From: Archangium lansingense
GTDB lineage: Bacteria > Myxococcota > Myxococcia > Myxococcales > Myxococcaceae
NCBI RefSeq assembly: GCF_026626635.1
Contig: NZ_JAPNKA010000001.1
Coordinates: forward strand, 13,694,193-13,758,192
Length of the DNA: 64,000 nt
Direction of reading: 5' to 3'
The notes under the pieces are model-generated. The model had not been told where the DNA came from. It did no database searches and saw only the letters and a program-made list of their open reading frames with translations. The position numbers and the translations under genes were made by a program. Every line of letters begins with the position of its first letter. Positions within the stretch are counted from its first letter, which is position 1. Of the stretch, positions 23,311 to 31,976 are shown in pieces.

Positions 23311-25254
23311 ATGGCCACGGTCACGGAACGCGACATCCTCCAGCAGATGGCCGTACGCGAGGAGGCCGGCGTCTACGTCCTCGGATGCTTCGAGCGGCGC
23401 ATCACGCTCTACACGCAGCAGGTTCGCGCGCTCAACCTCGTGCACTCCCTCTTCGTCGAGGAGCGGTTGAAGTCGGGCTCGAGGCTGGCGGTCATCGGTG
23501 GAGGCGCCGCCGGTCTCACGGCCGCCGCGGGGGCCGCCATCCGTGGGGCTCGGGTCACCGTGTTCGAACAGGCGAGCGATCTGCTGCCCATGTTCCGCAA
23601 CAACCGGCAGCGCTGGCTCCACCCCCACCTCTACGACTGGCCCGAGGAGGGCTCGGAGGAGGAGCAGGCCAACCTTCCCGTGCTCGACTGGGAGGCGGAC
23701 CTCGCGGGCAACGTGGCGGAGCGGCTCCTCGCGCAATGGCAACCGCTGAAACAGAAGTATGGCATCGAGGTCCACACGCGCGTTCAGCGGCTCCAGCTCC
23801 TCCCCGGGTCCAGCGCCCCACGCCGGCTCACGTGGAACACGGATTCCTTCGATGAGGGGGATTTCGAGGCCGTCCTCCTGGCGGTGGGCTTCGGTACGGA
23901 GCGGACGCTGAAGGGGGCTCCCTCCCGCTCGTACTGGGAGGACGACAACCTGGATCGCCTCCACGCGTCGAGCACGCCCAGGCGCTACCTCATCTCGGGC
24001 ACGGGAGACGGGGGGTTGATCGATCTGCTCCGCGTCCGCCTTCGGGACTTCCGCCACGAGCGCATCATCCAGCGTTATCTCCGGGAGGACTCGCTGGGAG
24101 CGGTGAAGGCGAAGCTGCTCGAACTGGAGGAGGAGTTCCGCAAGGGCCGGCTCCCGGAGCGGAACTTCTTCAGTGAGTACAAGAAGCTTCCCGGCTGCGA
24201 GAAGCTCGATGAGCGCCTGCGTGAGGACCTGCGAGGCGACACCACGGCCGTGCTCAACGCCAGGGACGCGTTCCCGCTCAGCGCGCGAGCCAGCATCCTC
24301 AACCGTTTCCTGACTGCCCGGCTGATGAAGCTGGGCAGCGTGCGCTACGAGTCGGGAGGGCTCTCCGTGAAGCGCGTCAAGGACGGCGCCTACAAGGTCG
24401 CCTTCCTCGACGAGGAGAAGCACCCGAAGCATGAAGAGGAGTTCGACGACATCATCGTCCGCCATGGCCCTGAGCCCGCGATCGAGCGCTCCTTCAAGTC
24501 CATCTGGAAGAAGGCGGGCGCACGAATGCGCGAACTCGCGGAGCTGGACCAGACCCGGAGGCCGCTCTTCAGACCCGAGGACTTCGCCTCATCCCCGGGT
24601 GGAACCGGGGTGAGCACTCCCGCCGCCCCCGCTGTCGTGGGCACTCCCGCCTCGCCCGCCAGGGTGAGCGCGCCACCGGCGGCCCCCTCCCGAGGGGACT
24701 GTTTCGGCCGCGAGGAGCTGACGCGCCAGCTCGTGGCGGCGGTCCTGGAGGAGGAGCCCCGTCCGACGATGGTGCTCGGCCCACCGGGCATCGGCAAGAG
24801 CACCCTCACGATCCAGGCGTACCATCATCCCGAGGTGGCCAGGCGGTACGGCAACCGGCGCTACTTCGTCCGGCTCGATGGCGCCAACAGCAGGGATTTG
24901 ATGGTGAGCGCCGTGGCCGCGGTTCTCGGCATCAAGTCGGAGACCGACCTCTGGGGAGCCGTGAAGCAGATGCTCCAATCGGCTCCAGCGTTGCTCGTCC
25001 TCGATAATGTCGAGACCCCCTGGCATGCGGATCGCTCGGGGACGGAGGCGTTGCTGGCCGAGCTGAGTGACCTTTCCGGGCTGGCGCTCGTCGGCTCGGT
25101 GCGAGGCGGGGAGCGACCCTATGTGCCACGCAGTCGTCCTCCCATCGAGGTGACGCGGCTCGACGACGAGGCCGCGCTCGATCTCTTCTGCTCCATCCGC
25201 CGAGGAGCGCCGTCGCCACATCACCGCTGCACGACAGGCGTGGGAAAGCATTGA
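23311..25254 (+). CDS. FAD/NAD(P)-binding oxidoreductase domain fused to a STAND (NB-ARC-like) NTPase, C-terminally truncated
   Basis: A 647-residue fusion. Residues 55-95 form a dinucleotide-binding Rossmann fold (AVIGGGAAGLTAA, acidic strand end VTVFEQ). AVGFGTE (191-197) and ISGTGDGG (229-236) fit a two-dinucleotide flavoprotein. After a Pro/Ala linker (about 435-465) comes an NTPase: Walker A GPPGIGKST (490-498), Walker B ALLVLDNVE (about 560-568) and GLALVGSVR. Frame ends inside the motif EVTRLDDEAALDLFCSI, where STAND proteins normally continue through a winged helix and sensor repeats. GGGGAGAG precedes the ATG. The gene is probably damaged; a remnant of the C-terminus lies in the next frame. 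A role in defence or self-recognition is inferred from the architecture. Confidence 0.8.
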   Translation: MATVTERDILQQMAVREEAGVYVLGCFERRITLYTQQVRALNLVHSLFVEERLKSGSRLAVIGGGAAGLTAAAGAAIRGARVTVFEQASDLLPMFRNNRQRWLHPHLYDWPEEGSEEEQANLPVLDWEADLAGNVAERLLAQWQPLKQKYGIEVHTRVQRLQLLPGSSAPRRLTWNTDSFDEGDFEAVLLAVGFGTERTLKGAPSRSYWEDDNLDRLHASSTPRRYLISGTGDGGLIDLLRVRLRDFRHERIIQRYLREDSLGAVKAKLLELEEEFRKGRLPERNFFSEYKKLPGCEKLDERLREDLRGDTTAVLNARDAFPLSARASILNRFLTARLMKLGSVRYESGGLSVKRVKDGAYKVAFLDEEKHPKHEEEFDDIIVRHGPEPAIERSFKSIWKKAGARMRELAELDQTRRPLFRPEDFASSPGGTGVSTPAAPAVVGTPASPARVSAPPAAPSRGDCFGREELTRQLVAAVLEEEPRPTMVLGPPGIGKSTLTIQAYHHPEVARRYGNRRYFVRLDGANSRDLMVSAVAAVLGIKSETDLWGAVKQMLQSAPALLVLDNVETPWHADRSGTEALLAELSDLSGLALVGSVRGGERPYVPRSRPPIEVTRLDDEAALDLFCSIRRGAPSPHHRCTTGVGKH

Positions 25255-25312
25255 CCGCCCGGATCTCGTCAAACAACTGCACGACGAGTTCGGAGACGGC
25301 TCCGCGCACTGA
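25196..25312 (+). pseudogene. Out-of-frame C-terminal remnant of the FAD-STAND gene
   Basis: In the +1 frame relative to the upstream gene, 25196-25312 reads SAEERRRHITAARQAWESID and then RPDLVKQLHDEFGDGSAH before a TGA. This looks like the last TPR-type helix and tail of a repeat protein. It starts exactly where the NTPase frame stops making sense, so a large internal deletion is the simplest explanation. Confidence 0.5.
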
Positions 25313-25401
25313 GACGATGAATCGAGGCCTGCACCTGGACTTCATTATCTCCTGGTGTGAGCCGGCCCATCACCAAGCCTGGGATGCTCCCGTTTGGGCC
25401 G

Positions 25402-25857
25402 TCAGGAGCGTGCCAGGCAGGCCTCTTCGTAGTCCCACCGGTCCTGCTCGCGGCCCATATCCAGCACTCGCCGCAATTCATCCCAGGAAACGGAGGGAGG
25501 CACATCGATCGCAATCAGGCCACGCAGATGGCTCTGTTCCGTCGCACAGCCGAGTTGCTTGAAGAGTTCATGAACCCTGGGCACCTCTTCGTGGTTGTAC
25601 ACGGCGACACGGAGCGTGCTGTGCCCCGAGGGGTGGACGACATCCTTGTAGACGAGTTGGCCCGCTTCCAACTCCGCCGAGACGATGTCTTCCACGGCGA
25701 CGCCCGTAGCGAAGAATGGGATGTTGTCGATCTTGTAGAGCCCCTCACCCACCGTGATGGCCCAGAGCGTTTCCGCGCTGGCGGGAGGATAACCATCCTC
25801 GTCCTGCTCGAGGTGGAAGAGAAGCTTGACGTGTTGAGCGGTGGATGACCCTGTCAT
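25402..25857 (-). CDS. DUF4265 family protein
   Basis: A 151-residue soluble protein. The first half resembles DUF4265: SAETLWAITVGEGLYKIDNI, PFFATGVAVEDIVSAE. A beta-alpha segment then ends in SVSWDELRRVLDMGREQDRW. The family is of unknown function and scattered in actinobacteria and myxobacteria. It converges on the truncated FAD-STAND gene. An intricate folded element lies just upstream of its start. Confidence 0.72.
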   Translation of the reverse strand: MTGSSTAQHVKLLFHLEQDEDGYPPASAETLWAITVGEGLYKIDNIPFFATGVAVEDIVSAELEAGQLVYKDVVHPSGHSTLRVAVYNHEEVPRVHELFKQLGCATEQSHLRGLIAIDVPPSVSWDELRRVLDMGREQDRWDYEEACLARS

Positions 25858-25918
25858 GGCGCGTGCTGCTCACGGTGTCTTGTCACTCTTCCCCTCTCCA
25901 AGCCAGCCGAACCAGAGG

Positions 25919-26038
25919 TCCTTTCAGGGGGGAGGTTCCGGCGGCGCCCGGGAGCAACTGGTCCGATGGTCGGACCAGTCGGCGCGCCGCGCGGCCGGAA
26001 GGGGCTCCGTCCTTTCCTGCAAGGACCCCCCTGAAGGA
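25919..26038. ncRNA. Candidate structured RNA or cruciform element
   Basis: Four nested inverted repeats fit one long stem: TCCTTTCAGGGGGG/CCCCCCTGAAGGA (25919-25932 with 26026-26038, one bulge), TTCCGGC/GCCGGAA (25936-25942 with 25994-26000), GGCGC/GCGCC (25943-25947 with 25984-25988) and ACTGGTCCGA/TCGGACCAGT (25957-25966 with 25970-25979, three-base loop). It sits downstream of the kinase gene and upstream of the DUF4265 gene. No T-run follows on either strand, so it is not an ordinary terminator. It could be a structured leader, a small RNA, or a miniature mobile element. Confidence 0.45.
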
Positions 26039-26090
26039 ATCTGCTTCAGATGGTTTGGAGCGGGAGCACGAGCGGCCCCGGGCCGGAACC

Positions 26091-27959
26091 TCAGAGCCAG
26101 TCGGGCGGGGCCGTGGTGAGGCGCGGCATCGGGTGGCCCTTGGGGTATTGCAGCACCGTCTCGAAGCGCGGGTCGTTGAGCACCACGTTGCCAGGGCTCT
26201 TGTCCACCTTCGCCGGGTCCACCACCGAGCCAGGAATGGGCTCCTTCGCGTGCGTCGGCACGCCGTAGGATGTGAAGTCATCCACCGCCACGCCGCAGAT
26301 GGGCCACCACGTGCCGTCCGGCAACTGCATCTGGTCGAACTGGATGTAGAGGCGGTTCGGTGTCGTCACCGCCATGCCCGTGACCTTCGTCTCCACCTCC
26401 TTCCCCTTCACCTCCGCGAACATGGTGGCCGTGACGGGGCCGGGTTTGACGTTCATCGAGCCGCCCTCCTCGATCGGGTCGTTCGAGGCCGGAGTGCCCG
26501 TCTCCAGGAACGTGGCGTTCTCCCGCGAATCGAAGCCCAGCTTGACGGGAGTGGCGATGGCCTCGGGAGGGCACTGCGCGAGGTAGCTGGCGGGGTCGGG
26601 TCGCGTGGGCGTGGTGACGCACCCGGCGAGCTGTGCGGCGGCCACGCCTCCCAACAAGCGGGTGAGCACGGAGCACAGGCGCGAGGGTGTCGATTCGGAG
26701 GATGCGGGAGGCGTTTCGGAAGGGGAGGAGGGCACGGGCTGTGTTCCTTTCTCGGGAGGCGCCGGAGGAGCCGGCGCGGTGGCCTCCGCGCGAGGGCCGT
26801 CCTCCCGAGGAGGGGCCCGCGTCAAGCGGAGGAGTGCCCACCCTATCCCGAGGAGCCCCAGCCCGATGGCCAGCGTGACGAGGCGCACCGGCCACCGGCT
26901 CCTCATCCGTGCTGTCTCACCGGGGCGGAGCTCTCGTGCGGCCGAGAGCTCCAACTCGGGAGACTCCTCCAGCATGTCCACGTCCGGAAACCGTTCCCTC
27001 ACCCATGCGCACTCCGAGGGCCGCTTCGCCGGAGCCTGCCAGGGGGTCGAGCGTCCCTCCTGCTCACGCAGCCGCTCCAGTTCCTCCCGTACGGCGCGGG
27101 CGTTCTGGGGCCGCTGCCCGGGGTCCTTCGCCAGCAGCCGCAGGGCCAATGCACCCAGCGAGGCGGGTATCTCGGGAGCGAGCTGCCCGGGCTCCACCGG
27201 AGGCGTGGAGGCGATGGTGGGCAGCAACTCGTCCAGCGGCAACCGGGTGCTGAAGGGGTGGCAGTTGGTGAGGGCTTCGTAGAGGAGCACGCCAAAGGCA
27301 TACAGGTCGGCGGTGGGCCGAGCCTCCAGCCGTGAGCCCGGGGGCGGAGGCTTTTCTGAGAGCAGGGACGCGAGGAAGAGGATGGCCTCGGGTGGCTGGC
27401 AGTAGAGCGTTCCCGGTGCGAGCCCCTCCGTCAGCACTCGGGCCCAGGGCAGGTGCGCCGTGCCGAAGTCGATGAGGAACGGCGTGTCATCCCCCTGCCT
27501 CACCAACAGGTTGTCTGCCTTCACGTCACGATGGACGATTTTGTCTTCGTGCAGGGCCTCCAGCGTCTTCAATTGCTCACACAGCACGCCCACCACCCGG
27601 TCCAGTGGGGCGCGCTCCCGCCAACGCCAGACGTGGAAGGTGCTTCCGGAGATGTAGGGGGTGACGTAGTAGCCGTAGCCCGTCTCCGGCTCGGGCCACC
27701 GGCCCCACTCCAGTACGGGCAGCAGGTGGGGGTGGCGCAGGTGCTCCAGCGAGCTCACCTCGCGGCGCATCCAGGCATCCACCTGGTCCGGGTCCTTCTC
27801 CGAAGCGGGTCGGGCCGCCATCTTCATCGTGTAGCGCTGGCCCTCGCGCTCCATCAGGAAGACGAAGGCGAAGCCTCCCACCCCTAACCGACGCACGACG
27901 CGGAAGTCCCGCACGCGGTGGCCCGTGCGGAGCTGGTCCGGGCGACGCGGTCTCCTCAT
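26091..27959 (-). CDS. Ser/Thr protein kinase with C-terminal extracytoplasmic domain
   Basis: A 622-residue Hanks-type kinase. Kinase domain is at residues 20-290: RLGVGGFAFVF Gly loop, Lys in YTMKMA, IVHRDVKADNLL catalytic loop, LIDFGTAH (DFG). A hydrophobic helix near residue 390 (VRLVTLAIGLGLLGIGWALL) and a Pro-rich linker follow. The last ~190 residues are a globular domain starting after LAGCVTTP, a lipobox-like stretch suggesting it derives from a separate lipoprotein. The start overlaps the DUF2381 stop by four bases; such DUF2381-kinase pairs are common in myxobacteria. The start at 27959 puts the kinase at the N-terminus. Confidence 0.9.
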   Translation of the reverse strand: MRRPRRPDQLRTGHRVRDFRVVRRLGVGGFAFVFLMEREGQRYTMKMAARPASEKDPDQVDAWMRREVSSLEHLRHPHLLPVLEWGRWPEPETGYGYYVTPYISGSTFHVWRWRERAPLDRVVGVLCEQLKTLEALHEDKIVHRDVKADNLLVRQGDDTPFLIDFGTAHLPWARVLTEGLAPGTLYCQPPEAILFLASLLSEKPPPPGSRLEARPTADLYAFGVLLYEALTNCHPFSTRLPLDELLPTIASTPPVEPGQLAPEIPASLGALALRLLAKDPGQRPQNARAVREELERLREQEGRSTPWQAPAKRPSECAWVRERFPDVDMLEESPELELSAARELRPGETARMRSRWPVRLVTLAIGLGLLGIGWALLRLTRAPPREDGPRAEATAPAPPAPPEKGTQPVPSSPSETPPASSESTPSRLCSVLTRLLGGVAAAQLAGCVTTPTRPDPASYLAQCPPEAIATPVKLGFDSRENATFLETGTPASNDPIEEGGSMNVKPGPVTATMFAEVKGKEVETKVTGMAVTTPNRLYIQFDQMQLPDGTWWPICGVAVDDFTSYGVPTHAKEPIPGSVVDPAKVDKSPGNVVLNDPRFETVLQYPKGHPMPRLTTAPPDWL

Positions 27960-28783
27960 GGCTGCAGCTCCTGCTCTGGAAGCGGGCGAAATCCGCCCGG
28001 GGTGTCCTCTCCGTCCATCGCCACCTCCAGGTGCGTGGCGCTCTCGGGAAGCAGGCCGGTGAAGATGTAGCGCTGGCCCCTGGCTCCCGGTGCTCCGGAG
28101 ACGAGGCGGGCGGGCCACTCCTGAAGCGAGCCGTCCGCAAGGGTGACCCGCAGCCGCACCTGCACCAGTCGCCACAGCGGGGCACGCTTCTGGCTGTCCC
28201 TCACGAACGCGGTGGAGAAGAAGCGCCGGTCCATCCAGAGCACGGACTCCACCCGCGCACGGATGCTCCCCTCATCGAGCGCCACCGCGCGAGGCGAGTC
28301 GAGCGCGACACGGGACGGCGGCGTGGCGAGCAGGTGGAGCGCCAGCGACTCCGCGGCTGCGTCCTCGGTGGAGGCTCCGGCGCGCACCACGCGCACCCTA
28401 ACGTCCGCGACCTCGGGCCGGGTGACGAGCGTGAAGCGGAGGGGCTCCATACCGGGTCCGGCCTCCAGGGTGAGCGGCACTTGCTCGCCCTCGGGCAGGG
28501 AGGTGGCGAGCAAGAGGAGCCACGAGCCGGGGCCCAGCGCGACGAGCCGGATGCGGGCCTCGTCCACCGGTAGCCGCAGAGTCGACGGAGGTAGTGGCGC
28601 CTCGAGCTGAAGGAGCGTGGGCACGCCGGCCGCCACGTGCAGCACCAGGGGTGGCACCTCGCCGGGCCGGGCGGGGGCCACGAGCGTTCGTTGACGGAGC
28701 GAGGGCCCGCCGGAGGGTTGCCGGGCGGCGGCCGGGGTGGACAGCAGGAGGGACAGGCACAGGAGCCAGGAACCGGAGCGCAC
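27956..28783 (-). CDS. DUF2381 family secreted protein
   Basis: A 275-residue protein with a signal peptide (MRSGSWLLCLSLLLSTPAAA) and the DUF2381 layout (Myxococcus paralogous family TIGR02268): LVLHVAAGVPTLLQLEAPLP near the start and DRRFFSTAFVRDSQKRAPLW late. The domain is beta-rich. Function is unknown. Coupled by a 4-bp overlap to the kinase gene, whose outer domain is a likely partner in the periplasm. Confidence 0.85.
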   Translation of the reverse strand: MRSGSWLLCLSLLLSTPAAARQPSGGPSLRQRTLVAPARPGEVPPLVLHVAAGVPTLLQLEAPLPPSTLRLPVDEARIRLVALGPGSWLLLLATSLPEGEQVPLTLEAGPGMEPLRFTLVTRPEVADVRVRVVRAGASTEDAAAESLALHLLATPPSRVALDSPRAVALDEGSIRARVESVLWMDRRFFSTAFVRDSQKRAPLWRLVQVRLRVTLADGSLQEWPARLVSGAPGARGQRYIFTGLLPESATHLEVAMDGEDTPGGFRPLPEQELQP

Positions 28784-28994
28784 TCGCGGCCCACGCTAGG
28801 AGGGGCCGATTCCCCAGGGCAAGCACGAAACCACCTCAGCCGTCACCTCCGCATGAGTGACTCCGCAGGACACCTCCCGCAAGCCTCGTCATGTACGGGC
28901 GGGAAATACATTGGCCCCAATATGTAAATTCCAGGGAAATCGGGTACACTGGGAGTCCCCGCCCACTTCACCCAAGTGCGCAAGGAGCATGCGA
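28784..28994. promoter_or_regulatory. Promoter region between DUF2381 and CHAP/LysM genes
   Basis: This 211-bp divergent space contains an AT-rich patch at about 28900-28945 with the inverted repeat ATTGG-CC-CCAAT (28910-28921). The repeat is a candidate operator or promoter element; no known consensus is matched. Confidence 0.35.
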
Positions 28995-30476
28995 ATGGCC
29001 CTCAAAATCCAGTCCGGTACGCCCGTTCTCCAGCCTCGAACCGCGGAAACCCAGGCCAGGCCCTCCGCACCGCGGCCCCAGACACCTTCTGCCGCAACTG
29101 GTTTCAGCTCCTCCAGCGGCTTCTCGGCGGGGAACACCCGGCGGGCACTCTCCCTCGACGGCGCTCCGCAGCTCCCGGTCTCCCAGCAGGGGAACACGCT
29201 CAGTGCCTCCAGCCTCCTGCGGATGGGCTCGGCCCAGGTGCCCGTGACGGGCTCGGGCGCGGGGGCCGGTTCGGCGGGGGGCGCTGCCGAGGCCCGGAAT
29301 CCCTACGATCCCACCCAGGAGTTCGAGTACGCGCTCCACTCGACCTTCGAGCAGTTCGGCCCCGAGGCGGCGGCTGCGCTGGAGAGCGTCATCGCTCAAA
29401 TCCAGGCGGGGCAGACGCCTTCCGTCTCCACTGCCGTGCCCCAGGTGGGCGATGTCATGGTCTGGGGTCCCAACGCTGGGAGCATGAACTCAGCGGTCGG
29501 CCAGGCGGATCAGGCCGGGCACATGGGCGTCGTCCAGGGCGTCACGGACAACGGAGATGGAACGGTCACGGTCCGGGTCGCCGAGCAGAACTGGAACGAC
29601 AACGACGGGACGCAGAACGGAGTCCCCTTCCGCGACATCCGGTTGTCCCGGAACCCTGACGGGACCCTGTCGCTCCCCAACGGAGTGGGGTTCGTTCCGC
29701 TGAACCCGAATGCACCGGTGGACTCGGGCGCACCGGCCCCCACGGGGACGCAGGGTCCCGCCCTGGGCCCCAACACCACCATCGACAATCCCAACTTCCA
29801 GATTCACAACACGCCCGCGCACAGCGCGACGGACCCCTATCGGGAGTGTGTCGGGTACATCCACGACATGCCTCAGTACAAGGGGCTCATCGAGAACCTG
29901 GCGATGGCGAACGCGCCCACCGACACGTTCCTCGAGGCCGAGGAGATTCCCACCAACACCCGCGTGCCGGCGGAGGGCTCGCTCATTGTCTGGGATTCCG
30001 GGGCGGGCGACGACATCGTCGGCAGCACGAACAGCTCCCTGGGACACGTCGGCTACGTGGAGGATGTGATTCCGAACTACGATCCTCCCGGAGATCCCAA
30101 CGGCGACCTCCTCTCGTACACCGTCACCATCAGCGAGGCGAACGCGAGCGGGACGGGGAACAACGACCGTTCCCTGCGGACCTTCACCGTCGAGGCCGAG
30201 CCGGATGGAGAGGCGGCGCTCCCCTCGGGCGTCGGGTTCTACAATCCCTCGGTCGCCGCGGGCGGGACCCCGTCGACGAATCCGGTGGGCGGCTCCGCGC
30301 CGATCGCGGGTCAGCCCGTCACCCGGGGTCAGAACTACTCCGTCCAGTCCGGTGACACGTTGAGCTCCATCGCGGCCCGCGCGGGGGTGACCGTGCAGGA
30401 CCTCATCAACGCCAATCAGTCGCTGCAAGCGAACCCGGACTTCCTGTCGATCGGCCAGAGCATCTACATTCCCTGA
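28995..30476 (+). CDS. CHAP-like amidase/LysM protein
   Basis: A 493-residue protein. After a low-complexity N-terminus (Ser/Thr/Pro/Gly) come two CHAP-like segments. Each has a GDVMVWGPNAG or GSLIVWDSGAG start and a GHMGVVQGV or GHVGYVEDV second motif carrying the His. The second is preceded by YRECVGYIHDMPQ with the only candidate catalytic Cys; the first has no such Cys, so it is probably inactive. The C-terminus is a LysM (NYSVQSGDTLSSIAARAGVT) that binds peptidoglycan or chitin. AAGGAG seven bases upstream fixes the start at 28995. No signal peptide is visible, so export would use another route. A cell-wall hydrolase is likely. Confidence 0.8.
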   Translation: MALKIQSGTPVLQPRTAETQARPSAPRPQTPSAATGFSSSSGFSAGNTRRALSLDGAPQLPVSQQGNTLSASSLLRMGSAQVPVTGSGAGAGSAGGAAEARNPYDPTQEFEYALHSTFEQFGPEAAAALESVIAQIQAGQTPSVSTAVPQVGDVMVWGPNAGSMNSAVGQADQAGHMGVVQGVTDNGDGTVTVRVAEQNWNDNDGTQNGVPFRDIRLSRNPDGTLSLPNGVGFVPLNPNAPVDSGAPAPTGTQGPALGPNTTIDNPNFQIHNTPAHSATDPYRECVGYIHDMPQYKGLIENLAMANAPTDTFLEAEEIPTNTRVPAEGSLIVWDSGAGDDIVGSTNSSLGHVGYVEDVIPNYDPPGDPNGDLLSYTVTISEANASGTGNNDRSLRTFTVEAEPDGEAALPSGVGFYNPSVAAGGTPSTNPVGGSAPIAGQPVTRGQNYSVQSGDTLSSIAARAGVTVQDLINANQSLQANPDFLSIGQSIYIP

Positions 30477-30504
30477 CAGGAAAAGGGCGTCAGGGATTGA
30501 AGCG

Positions 30505-31230
30505 TCAAGCCAGCTCCTGAAGCCTGTTCCGCAAGTCATCTGCGAGCCCAGGCGGGTCTCCCTCGCGCAGCGCGGCGAGCCCCGCCTCGAAGTCCGCGCG
30601 AGCCCCTGCCGTGTCACCCAAGCGCGCGCGCAGCACGCCCCGGTCGCGCAGCAGCTCCGCGTCCACGGGCTCGCCCTCCCGTGCGGAGGCGGCGAGCGAG
30701 TCGGTGATGTCTCGCACCGCCTCCTCCAGCCGGCCCAGCCGGGCGCGTACCGAGGCCCGTTGGTGCAGCAACCAGGGATTGCCCGGCTCCTCCGCGAGCG
30801 CGAGCGTCCAGTCGCGCTCGGCCTCCGCGTGCCGGCAAAGCACCTCCAGGGACTCGGCGCGCTTCATGTGGAGGACGAGCGCCTTGCGGAAGCTCCCGGC
30901 CTCCAGCGCATTGAAGTCGGCCACGGCCTCGGCGTGACGGCCCAGCCGGGCCAGCGAGAGGGCGCGGTGAAGCTGCGCGGAGGCGTGGCCAGGCGCCAGC
31001 TCCAGGGCGCGCTCGTACCAGGGCAGGGCCTCGGCGGGAGCACTCCCCCAGATGCCGAGCGTCAACCCCATCTCCAGCAGCACGCGCACCTGCCGCGGGT
31101 ACGTCTCGGTGAGCTGGCGCATGCGCGAGAGCGCCTCCGTGTGGCGCCCGCTGCGCCGCAGCTTGTCCACCTTGCGCAGCAGCTCGGTGAGCTCCGGCGG
31201 CCACGCCTCGCGCCCGTTGCGCTCCGTCAT
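30505..31230 (-). CDS. TPR-repeat protein
   Basis: A 241-residue protein built almost entirely of about six TPR-like repeats (ALSRMRQLTETYPRQVRVLL; WYERALELAPGHASAQLHRA; WTLALAEEPGNPWLLHQRAS). No signal peptide or catalytic motif; probably a cytosolic adaptor. The start could be 31230 (MTERNG) or 31239. It is divergent from the PepSY/TonB receptor operon. Confidence 0.8.
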   Translation of the reverse strand: MTERNGREAWPPELTELLRKVDKLRRSGRHTEALSRMRQLTETYPRQVRVLLEMGLTLGIWGSAPAEALPWYERALELAPGHASAQLHRALSLARLGRHAEAVADFNALEAGSFRKALVLHMKRAESLEVLCRHAEAERDWTLALAEEPGNPWLLHQRASVRARLGRLEEAVRDITDSLAASAREGEPVDAELLRDRGVLRARLGDTAGARADFEAGLAALREGDPPGLADDLRNRLQELA

Positions 31231-31347
31231 TGCTTCCACTCCCGGGGTGCAAGGAGGCCGCCTTGGTCGCCCGCACCCGATTCGCTATAGTTCCGCGCGA
31301 CCGAGACGAGGCCAGGGCCGTGCGCTCCTCCTCCCTCCGCGCCTCCC

Positions 31348-31974
31348 ATGCCGTCGACCTCCCGCGTCCCCCGCCCCTCGGAAGCCGAGGCCCCCACTCC
31401 CACGTCCAGCTCCGCTCCTCCCCGCCCGGGTCCCTCGCGCGTGGTGGTCTGGCTGCGCCGGCTGCGCCCGTTGCATCGCTGGGTGGGCGTCCCGCTCACG
31501 CTCCTCATCCTGAGCAGCAGCCTGACAGGCATCCTCCTGGGCTGGAAGAAGTACGTGGCCGTGCTCCAGCCACCCCTCCAGCGCGGGGCCTCGCTCGAGG
31601 CCCTGGACTGGCAGCCGCTCCACCTCATCTCCTCGGCCGCGGAGGCGGGGCTGCGCGACCACCTGGGCTCGGCTCCTGGTCCCATCGACCGGCTCGACGT
31701 GCGTCCCTCCAAGGGCGTGGCCAAGGTCCTCTTCCGCGAGGGCTTCTGGGAGGTGCAGGTGGACCTCACCACCGCCCGGGTCCTCTCGGTGGACCGCCGG
31801 GCCTCGGACTTCATCGAGACCCTTCATGATGGCTCCATCCTCGGCGAGGCCTCCCGCGCCACGGTGAGCACCGTGCTGGGACTTGGACTCCTGCTGCTCT
31901 CCTTCTCGGGCCTCTGGCTCTGGTGGGGCCCGAAGCTGGCCCGCCGTTCCTCCCCACCTCCACGCGACACCTGA
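31348..31974 (+). CDS. PepSY-type membrane protein
   Basis: A 208-residue inner-membrane protein of the PepSY_TM kind: RLRPLHRWVGVPLTLLILSS as the first helix with conserved His, GILLGWKK, a short periplasmic PepSY-like section (FREGFWEVQVDLTTARVLSV, then FIETLHDG), and a last helix VLGLGLLLLSFSGLWLWWG. Full-length relatives reduce ferric-siderophores or accompany iron receptors; this is the short form with two helices. It is followed by a TonB-dependent receptor after two bases, so an iron or other metal uptake role is inferred. Confidence 0.85.
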   Translation: MPSTSRVPRPSEAEAPTPTSSSAPPRPGPSRVVVWLRRLRPLHRWVGVPLTLLILSSSLTGILLGWKKYVAVLQPPLQRGASLEALDWQPLHLISSAAEAGLRDHLGSAPGPIDRLDVRPSKGVAKVLFREGFWEVQVDLTTARVLSVDRRASDFIETLHDGSILGEASRATVSTVLGLGLLLLSFSGLWLWWGPKLARRSSPPPRDT

Positions 31975-31976
31975 CC

